Assembly (NCBI GenBank): GCA_025201765.1
Contig: MU623408.1
Location: 1-64,000, forward strand
DNA length: 64,000 nucleotides
DNA from: Daldinia sp. FL1419
Taxonomy: Eukaryota > Ascomycota > Sordariomycetes > Xylariales > Hypoxylaceae
Reading direction: 5' to 3'
Shown here: piece after piece, positions 56,201 through 64,000 of the stretch
Numbering within the stretch: the stretch's first letter is position 1
Layout of the letters: each line of letters starts with the position of its first letter
The notes under the pieces: generated by a model
Database searches by the model: none
The model's input: only the letters and a program-made list of their open reading frames with translations
What the model was told of the DNA's origin: nothing
Position numbers and translations under genes: made by a program

Positions 56201-59200
56201 CGATATCACTGCCCTTGCTACGATCTCTTACTTATACCATTTCCGGAAATGTAGCAAGGGCAAATATGGCTGCTAACTTTGGCAAAGAAGTCATACTAGA
56301 TTTCGATGTCAAGGAAAATTGGCACGACATGAAAATCGAAGTTAACAATACTCCCCGTAGTATCTCCTTACTAGAGATCCCCCCGACGAATGGGCGTATA
56401 ACTAGTAACATGACCCCCGGAGAACATCTAATCACTGTGTTGGCGTCGCTGGAGCCTGTACACCTGGACGCTTCGGCTGTGTATAGTTTGCTTACTGCAC
56501 TCAACAGGCCTGAAATTTCAAACGCTATCAATGATCTCCAGGAGCAAGGCAAAATAATACAGGAACATATTAACGAGGTCTTCGGCTCTACAAATATCGA
56601 GAATACAAAACCAGCCTCACCGGTACCTAGCAGTTCGACGCTCATATATTCTGTTCATGGTAGTCTTGCTGGGCTTGAAATATGGGGCAGAACACCGATC
56701 AAATCGGACACTGATCCGCTTGCGCGCCTATCGTTCTGTTTAGATGCCGTACAAATACAGCTTACGAATAAGGTAGACGGGGGTCCTGTTCTAGAGAATC
56801 CTGAGATACATATTAACCTTCGCCGGATCATGCTCAACATTGAGAAAGGTCCCGAAGAGGAAATGAGGTCTTGTGGTAATCTCTCTCTTGGTGCATTGAT
56901 CACCGCCACGAGCCGCGAATCGGAAGATGGGACAGAGCTAAGATCTTTCGACTTTAAATCCAATGGTTTCGAGGTGAACCTATCGTCCGATACGGTATCG
57001 ACCTTTGTAGATGTACTCGGCTACATGGGCGACAAGATCAAAGACCTCGATACGTCTCGCGAATTAGAATACTTACGGAAGTTGCGCCAGTCAAAGCCTC
57101 GCATTGCTATCAACGACGAAGAGCAAGAAACCGAGAGCGACATATTAGATTCATTCCTTTCCTCGATTATGTATTCTTTCGAAATACGGAATATTCAATT
57201 CTGTTGGCTTGTTTCTCCTCTAAACCAACCGACAATAGGCCAAGAAGACCTAGTATTGTCCTTTAAGCGAATCGAATTTGCTACGCGCAAGAAGAATTCG
57301 GCTAAACTGACGATCGAAGATTTCCAACTGCAAATGGTTCCACCTGGCCAAGAGAAATCTTCACGCTCTTTGAACTCGGCGCTCCTACCAGAAGTGATTT
57401 TCAATATCGCTTTTGTTTCGACAGTAGACGCCCGCCGGCTCGCGTTCCAGGCTGTAGGTAAGTCGCTGGACCTACGATTAACATCCGCGTTCATCGTCCC
57501 GGCAGCGCACCTCCAAGACTCAATCAGCTTATCGGCAAAGAACGTCCAGCGGGCTTCAGAACATTGGGCGCCGATAGTCTTGCCAGAGAAGCAGGTCTCC
57601 CTACCAGACCAGACCGTGGAGACAAGACGCTCGTTATTCGGCAGCAGAAGACTCGAATCGCTTTTGATCGACGCTGACTTTGCTGGCGCTGTGGTGCATC
57701 TTACCGGGAAAAGACCCTCAGACGAGCCAACCGGCTCAAGGCCGGACCGCCCCGCGCTGGCTGGCAAGTATGGGCAATTTAGCACGGATGAATCCGGTAG
57801 CAGCATGGTGCTTCGTACTCCTGGCTTGGCTTGGAAGACGGAATATAGAGACAACGGTCAAGAAGATCCAACTCTATACGGAGAAGTCAAGGTTGATCCT
57901 TCGCGCAACATACTCTATCCAACTATCGTTCCTCTCGTTATGGATATTACCTCTAGTATCAAAGAAGTGGTCGGCGACGACACCCCGGAATCACCCATGT
58001 CGCCGCCATCAGTGCCGAGTGAAGATTCTAGTAAATCGAAGGCTAATAGCGAAGACAAGCCGAAATCTAATAACGACGATAATATTCTCACAGCAGATCC
58101 GAGCGCCGTGTTAGGACGTATGAAGCTGAACTTGGGTCTACGCATTTGTGAGCAAGAGTTCACATTCAGCTGTCAACCTATTGGTCGTGTTGCGGCCACG
58201 GCTCGCTTCGAAGATATTTATATTACGATGAACACTGTCCATGCCGCGGACCAAGGCAACTTCTTCGCTATTTCGGGTACTTTCAGCAAATTTCATACCT
58301 CTGTGCAACATGTATACTCGCGAGAGTCTACGGGTAGCTTCCAGGTTGATTCTATCGTACTCTCGATGATGAATAGCAAACATGTTAGCGGTACAAGTGG
58401 TGTCTCTGCTATTCTAAAAGTCAGTCCGATGGAGGTAGCAATTAACGCCAAGCAACTTCAAGATTTCCTATTATTCCGAGAGATCTGGATACCTGGGGAA
58501 GTACGACAAGGCGCGGCAGCACCTGTTTCAACGGTCGCAGCGGAAACAGTTGCACAAGGACATCTTGTGCAAAGATACCAGCAAGTCGCTGCCACAGCCG
58601 CATTCCCATGGACAGCAACCATTTCCATCGAAGCCCTGAATGTGGTTGTCGACCTCGGACAGTCCCTCGGAAAGTCTAAATTTGCCATATCCGAGTTCTG
58701 GGTTTCGTCAAAGAAAACATCAGATTGGGAACAGAATCTATGTCTAGGGTTTGAAAAGATCGGAGTGGACTGCACTGGTCGGCTAAGCGGATTTGTTGCT
58801 TTACAGGATTTCAAACTACGCACGTCCATTGAATGGCCTGAGCGCGAACAGGCGTTGAACGAAACGCCGAGGATACAGGCTTCAATCAGCTTCAGCCAGT
58901 TCAGACTGAAGACTGCATTCGATTATCAAGCCTTCTTGGTTGCGGATATCACGACTATGGAATTCCTCATGTACAACGTGCGTGAGGAGAGAGCAGCATC
59001 TGGCGACAGGCTTGTGGCAATTCTTGATGGGGAAGCTGTTCAAGTATTTGGCACTACGACATCGGCGGCTCAGAGCGTCGCCCTATGGCAAGCTATCCAG
59101 AAACTCATACAAGAGAGGAAGACAAGTTATGAGACGTCGCTGCGAGATATCGAGAAATTTATGAAGCGAAAATCAATCTCGAACCAACCGTCTGCACAGC

Positions 59201-60042
59201 AAATTACCGCAAGCAAACCGCAGACTGACAAGCCCGACATGAGATCTCCTATATCTCTTAATACTGACGTGGTGGTGACACTAAAGGCGGTTAATCTCGG
59301 CATTTTTCCCAGCACCTTCTCAGATCACCAAGTCTTCAAACTTGAGGCTCTCAATGCGCAGGCAAGATTTGCTGCGAGCATGCAAGATAAGCGCATCCAT
59401 AGCGTCCTAGGCATGACTCTCGGTCAGCTTCGCATAGGTCTCGCGGGTGTACGCAGAGTTGAGGCGCCTAAAGCAGCCAGCGAGATCTCGGTAGAAGATG
59501 TGGTAGCAAGTGCCACCGGTTCGAGAGGAGGCACTATCCTGAAAGTCCCCAAGGTCGAGGCGATGATGCAAACGTCGCAACTCCCAGAATCGCGTACCAT
59601 CGAGTACATATTCAAGAGCTCCTTCGAGGGCAAGGTAGAAGTGGGATGGAACTACTCACGCATCAGTTTCATCCGTGGCATGTGGGCGAACCACACCAAG
59701 GCGCTTGCGCAGACCTGGGGTCGTGAAATCCCTGCTATGTCCGCTATCAAGGTCACAGGTGTCCCCGAGGCGGAACAGGAGCGCAAAGAAGGCGGAGAGA
59801 GACAGAAGATTACAGCAGAAGTCAATGTTCCACAATCCAAGTACGAGTATGTTGCTCTTGAGCCACCCGTTATCGAAACCCCGCAGCTCAGAGATATGGG
59901 TGAAGCGACGCCACCGTTAGAGTGGATCGGGCTGCATCGAGATCGTCTACCGAATCTCACGCACCAGATCGTGATTGTTTCGCTACTGGAACTGGCTGGA
60001 GAAGTTGAGGATGCATACGCGAAGATTCTCGGATCGTCGTAA
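50282..60042 (+). CDS. csf1: Giant bridge-like lipid-transfer protein CSF1
   Basis: Homologue of yeast Csf1 and animal BLTP1/Tweek, a rod-shaped protein thought to carry lipids between membranes at contact sites. The main exon, 50484-60042, is open for 9.5 kb. I place two tiny exons before it, 50282-50316 and 50384-50419, giving 3209 residues; the joins read MANNVGWRGFKAQFLAYVIV, a hydrophobic N-terminal anchor continuing as AIFFLLYFNRAFASIVSYFI. The signature block TWHRYRIYIDIQALQWSLLG and NNETILIQNGHITWSYWLRR follows. The long middle is beta-rich with acidic, disordered loops. The C-terminus (LEWIGLHRDRLPNLTHQIVI, then LLELAGEVEDAYAKILG) is the conserved Csf1 end. The main exon is firm; the first two exons are the weakest part of the model. 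Confidence 0.9.
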
Positions 60043-60918
60043 AACAGGGAGGGAAATACGATGAAAGGGGGTGGATTGGCAGTGAGAATGTACTATATAA
60101 CAGGGGAGGGGGTATACAAAGCGGAAGATATGGAGGAGGTATCGTTTTCTTTTTCTTTAATTGGCAAGTATGCATAGCAGGGCGTAACAGAGAAATACTT
60201 ATTCTTTTTCGAAAATGGGGGTTAGGGGCATAGGGGATAGAGAACAATTCATAATTACATACCTTAAGTTCCAGTGGTATTCTAGTGTAGATAATATACC
60301 TTTTATTCATTACGGCCTAACCTAGCCAGTTGTTTTATATTCTTTCGATGAGAGCATCAATGAAACTTGACCAATTTACTACTAGCAATTTTAATTACCA
60401 GAGTGCTGCCTGATCACATAGGGGTATGCCTCGCAGATTATAGCTACGAATTAGGATTGCTGTGATTTAATTGCGGTGACTACTTCGCCTTTCGATCTGT
60501 CCAACATCAAAGAAACTACCGCATATGAGAAATGGATTGCTCGAAAGCTAGGCTTTGCTATCCTAGAGCTGCATGAAAGCAAACCATTACGACGAAAGAG
60601 TAAAACCTGATATTCGCAAGCCTGAACTTGTATTATGTTTCTAGAAGGCAGTAATAAAAAGGAGGGGGGCAAAGAAAACAAACGCGGAAGTGCATGTTTA
60701 GGCAGTGTTGATTAATATCAAAGGCTGGATCCCTTGAAGGAAGCAGGCTGGAAGTAAGGATACGAGATATAAGAGAGGACTTATGGTAGGAAATCGTAAG
60801 AGAAATCACACACATCATCATCCAAATTCGCACCCTAAGCAAACCTACTACATATCATTCACTCTTGCTACACCGTAACAAAAAAAAATCTACCACATAC
60901 CACCAAAGCCCAAGCACG
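60043..60918. other. Spacer downstream of CSF1
   Basis: CSF1 3' region and the leader of the next small gene. No other gene seen. Confidence 0.55.
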
Positions 60919-61203
60919 ATGGGATCACCACCGCCCACCAAGAAAGAGGAGAAGGCGAAACTCCCCGACCTAGAATTAACAGAGGACCAAATATTCGAAC
61001 TGGGAATGCTGGCGATGGTACCTTTCTACCAGGAGATGCATCTATATCTGCTGGAGACCTACGGCGAGGAGACGGTGTCTCGGATCGCGAGCGGCGAGGT
61101 AACGAGAAGTCAGTTGGCAGCTCGCAACATAGAAGCCGCTGACCAAGATCCCACTCCTGGGGCTTCAGCGGACGAGAAGGAGGAGGAAACGAAGAAGCGC
61201 TGA
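60919..61203 (+). CDS. Small acidic hypothetical protein
   Basis: Frame of 94 codons from the ATG at 60919 to TGA. The protein is highly charged: a Lys/Glu-rich start (MGSPPPTKKEEKAKLPDLEL), a likely helical centre (TEDQIFELGMLAMVPFYQEM, then LETYGEETVSRIASGEVTRS) and an acidic/basic tail (DEKEEETKKR). The centre has a regular hydrophobic spacing as in an amphipathic helix pair. No signal peptide or cysteine. I do not recognise a family. In its favour are the ATG, the constrained-looking middle and a purine-rich, C-ending codon pattern; against it are its short length and lack of known relatives. An in-frame ATG further upstream at 60865 would add 18 residues of low complexity. Confidence 0.5.
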   Translation: MGSPPPTKKEEKAKLPDLELTEDQIFELGMLAMVPFYQEMHLYLLETYGEETVSRIASGEVTRSQLAARNIEAADQDPTPGASADEKEEETKKR

Positions 61204-61624
61204 CTTAGGAGGAACTTGGTGTTCTAGCGAAGTCTAGGGATGACGAGATGGACAAAAGGAGGTGGCCTACCGAAGATTTACGCAAGGAGTACGACGACGT
61301 CAGGGGTGCTTTTAAGGGATACAGTCCGGTTCGTCAAGACTGGGGATATGGTATTAATAGGGGACCCAGTGTTTGGCCGAGGGTTTGTTGGCACTTGTTG
61401 ATGGCAGGAGGAAATTCGAGGAAGATCGGTGGATAGGGGCCAAGTTACTTACTTGATAGTTGCCCAATACATTTCGACTTACACCTAATTCTGACCGAGA
61501 CGCTCGTATAAGCTCTCTAACCTAGTAAAGACTTAACCTAGTAACTGATCCGCCAGCGCTGGTGTAGAAATTGTAGAAATTGTAGAAATCAGAATAAGTA
61601 AACTTGAGTAACAGCTAAGTTGTG
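61204..61624. other. Short spacer
   Basis: No gene supported. A 62-codon plus-strand frame at 61248-61436 starts with ATG but shows no recognisable content. A short TGTAGAAAT triplication lies at about 61562-61588. Confidence 0.5.
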
Positions 61625-62320
61625 TTACGGTGAGAAGATATTGTCGGTATCAGCAGGAACCCCCTCAGATATCTCGCATAGACTATCACAGTCGGTGGCG
61701 TTGTCGGTATCCTGAATAGTTGCCGTCAAGACAGGGTGGCTTTCGTCGGATACGTCTAGAGGCGCGAAGTGGACGTTGCCTTTGACTAGCGGTATCGACT
61801 TATCGCAATGCGAGCACGCGCCTATTCCTAGTTCCTCTTGAGCAAGGCGTTGGAGTTGTAGCGTACCGTTGGTTACCCATTCAAGTCGAGCGTAGGGCTT
61901 GAGCTTCCAGCGGTGTTGTATGAGATAAAAGTCTATCAGTTGGCGGAGCGTTCATCCCTAAATCGTTCAGGCTATCAATGAACCCTGTGTCTAGCCTTAT
62001 ATTCGAAGTATTGCTTCGACATATACTCGGCTCAAACGGACAGCTTGCGTTTTGATCTACAATAATCGGTATTTGACGTTGGTGATGAAGTGGAGTCTGA
62101 GGGTCTTGAGAAGACAAGGAGAGATGGATGAGAAAACATATGATGGACCATAAGTGAGAAACGATAACAGTAGGTAGATAATCGAAATGATGGGATCCAA
62201 AGTCTACATGCAAGGTAGCAGTGTTATGGTAAATCCGTAAGTACCTCCCAATCATCTGATCCAGAGATTCCCTTTTCGCCCCCAGTCTCCAAACGACTTT
62301 TCCTCTGCAATATCACCCAT
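61625..62320 (-). pseudogene. Decayed or mis-spliced gene of a multi-copy fungal family
   Basis: The minus-strand 3' part (61625-61932) is open for 102 codons and clearly protein-like: FYLIQHRWKLKPYARLEWVT, then NGTLQLQRLAQEELGIGACS and HFAPLDVSDESHPVL. I know this EW...TLQLQRLAxEE...LDVSDxxHP pattern from an expanded set of uncharacterised ascomycete proteins with N-terminal membrane helices. Directly upstream the same frame meets TGA (61952), TAG (61958) and TGA (61967) and further stops, while the reading between them stays protein-like. Either an intron ending GATAG at 61933 covers this part, or the gene is dead. An ATG at 62318-62320 (MGDIAEEKSFGDWGRKG) could be the original start. I could not join the pieces into one clean model. 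Confidence 0.5.
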
Positions 62321-62741
62321 GATTTATGTCCTAAAGAAGTACGTTCATCACACGAGATTTCAACCAGCTTGGGCTCAAACATATAATGACAGTTGAAGAT
62401 AGGCTGACTACCTACCTAGTCTCGACCATAGCCCTTTATGCTAGCCCCCAGGACCTGTAATGTTTTCATGGGCCCAAAGGCGTTGTGGACAGGGGCTAAC
62501 GTGATATCCCCCCGTCGTGACTAGGTAGGTACCTATGACATCCCGCTCTTATTGACCCGATTGCTTGTTGTTATACACTCCATATCTTTACTTAGCCCAT
62601 CAACAGGCTTAACCCTACTATAGAATGCTATCTCGGTAGCTTCGAAGAACGCAAGCAGAAATGCGTCCATTAAACTATCAATAAACCCGTAACGTAGCAC
62701 CATCTTGACCTTGCAATCTAGGTACTCGCCAGTCCCAAGCC
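62321..62741. other. Spacer between the decayed gene and the acidic protein gene
   Basis: No gene supported. A minus-strand frame (62533 to about 62700) reads YGFIDSLMDAFLLAFFEATE and faintly resembles TGFIDSLNDLG in another frame at about 61970-62000; too short to call. Confidence 0.45.
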
Positions 62742-63771
62742 TCACTCCATCTCCGGAAACGCCAGCGGCAGTCCCTTCTCCCGACAATACCGATCCAACT
62801 CCTCAACCGCCTTGCCCGCGGCAACCCTCTTAACCGGCTCATACCTCAGCCGCAAGTCCGCGATAGCATCGTCGTCGTACGCGTCGACGTCGCCGTCCCA
62901 GTCGAAACGCAGTAACTGCACGCCGTCCTCTGCGTCGAAGTCGGGCTTGTCGGCTAGTATGACCATCTGCTTGTGCGTCTCCGGATACGACTTGCAGAGC
63001 CACGGGAACGTTCGCACGATCTCGGGCAGGCCCCCGTCCGTGGAGTAGTTCCCGCCCAGTGTCGTGCGCCGGTACGCCGCGGGCGTGTTGAAGTATTTGG
63101 GCTCGAGCAGCTCTGGAAGGTCTATGGCTGTAGGTTCGGTCAGCTATTTACTCCGTATGCTCGTAGTATAAAAATTTCGAGGGACACTTACATTTTTTGA
63201 CCGTGCTGTAGAAGGCGTATTGGAGCTGGGGCTGTCCGGCCTCCGGAATTGTAGGCTCGCGGGACGCGGGTGTCCACGGCATAGCCCTTTCGCCCCATTC
63301 TTCCGACTCGTCCTGCTTGAGGTCCTCCCAGGACGTATTGCCGATGTCGATGTTCATACCCCAGCTCGCGGCCCAGTCTACGCTACACCGGGCCTTGTCG
63401 ACCCGGTTATCTTCCTCATCTTGATCTGTATCCAGGTGTACCACCAGGACGCCGTCTTCGATGTAGTCGGCGTCAATAGCAACGATGAAATAAAGGGGGT
63501 GAATGGCGTGGTCCTGGTCGCGAAGCTGGAGGTGATAGTCGTAGACGGCACGTAGTGGCTGGTTGGCGAAGTCATATATAGGAGCTAACTTGCAGGTGCC
63601 CGGCTCTATATTTTCAGCTGAATTTAATCGACTCACCAAGTTGTCCAGTTCACTCTTATCGAGGGGGGTGAGAGAGTAGACAGCTTGTGTGTAGTCTTCT
63701 CCAGAGGTGGCGCGATGTCTATCACTATTGGGAGCCGTTCTTGGTAGGGAAAGGTCCAGATTGGAAGACAT
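62742..63771 (-). CDS. Acidic conserved hypothetical protein, two exons
   Basis: Minus-strand exons 63192-63771 and 62742-63127 give 321 residues; the 64-bp intron has donor GTAAGT and acceptor CCTACAG and the frame is kept (YSTVKK joined to SIDLPELLEPKYF). The protein begins MSSNLDLSLPRTAPNSDRHR and has no signal peptide or membrane helix. A central segment, HPLYFIVAIDADYIEDGVLV followed by VDKARCSVDWAASWGMNIDI, looks like a compact alpha/beta domain and reminds me of fungal DUF6924-type proteins, but I am not sure. The second half is acidic (DFDAEDGVQL, DWDGDVDAYDDD). Many filamentous ascomycetes carry paralogues of such proteins. Function unknown. Confidence 0.75.
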
Positions 63772-64000
63772 ACTGGATAGGAATATTAAACTGAGCGAAG
63801 ATGAGGTTAGGAATCCAAGTTTCGGGCTCAGTATGTCCTCGAGACCGAAAGTACCTATGAAATAAAAGTCGGTGATGCGATGACGACCTCCGATTTAAAA
63901 CTAATAGAGAAGCCGACCAAACCTCCGGGGGGTTTATTTACCTATAGATTTGTTTCTTTCAACTATCGCATATAACTAACCACGACGCCAAGCCAAGCAT
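63772..64000. other. Right-edge sequence
   Basis: Upstream region of the acidic protein gene running into the window edge. Nothing else seen. Confidence 0.6.

Noticed and set aside
61248..61436. 62-codon plus-strand frame with ATG downstream of the small acidic gene
   Set aside because: Short, no known motif, and no sensible splice link to the gene before it.

Overview
The window reads as nuclear DNA of a filamentous ascomycete, probably a sordariomycete and possibly Xylariales (order-level guess, inference only). Reasons: genes carry short introns (about 48-130 bp, one of 248 bp) with GTAAGT/GTATGT-type donors and CTAAC-type branch sites; the gene set is fungal housekeeping (STU1, SEC5, CSF1, MTR10, a GH92 mannosidase); the spacers are littered with TAGGTACC-like repeats; and one inverted-repeat element shows transition-only decay as left by repeat-induced point mutation (RIP).

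Layout. 1-7 kb: 5-formyltetrahydrofolate cyclo-ligase (+) tail-to-tail with a three-exon SmE snRNP gene (-), then a RIP-decayed inverted-repeat element, then the karyopherin MTR10 (+). 7-9.7 kb: spacer. 9.7-17.4 kb: translation elongation factor eEF2 (+) facing the CLASP homologue STU1 (-). 18.8-21.1 kb: a zincin of the plant basic-secretory-protein type (+) and an acidic single-membrane-anchor protein (-). 21.1-29.9 kb: a gene-poor stretch in which I find one 72-residue two-exon gene (-) and one 68-codon frame broken at a homopolymer (-). 30-35.4 kb: mitochondrial NAD-isocitrate dehydrogenase subunit 1 (-) head-to-head with exocyst SEC5 (+). 36.8-39 kb: a BED-like plus Zn2Cys6 regulator (-). 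41-43.5 kb: secreted GH92 alpha-mannosidase (+). 43.9-45.7 kb: a wrecked serine/threonine kinase gene (-). 46.5-49.3 kb: a small beta-trefoil-like protein (+) and a six-exon OST-alpha/TMEM184 family membrane protein (-). 50.3-60 kb: the giant bridge-like lipid-transfer protein CSF1 (+). 60.9-63.8 kb: a small hypothetical gene (+), a decayed gene (-) and a two-exon acidic protein (-).

The genes serve general cell functions (one-carbon metabolism, splicing, nuclear import, translation, microtubules, TCA cycle, exocytosis, lipid transport). I see no biosynthetic cluster, CRISPR array, phage, plasmid or rRNA, and no convincing tRNA. Multi-exon models were joined by eye from splice signals, reading frame and family knowledge; all joins are frame-consistent, but none has been tested against transcripts or databases. 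I did not find a clearly new system. The most worthwhile leads are the RIP-decayed element, the homopolymer-split small gene, the eEF2 leader hairpin and the two decayed genes.
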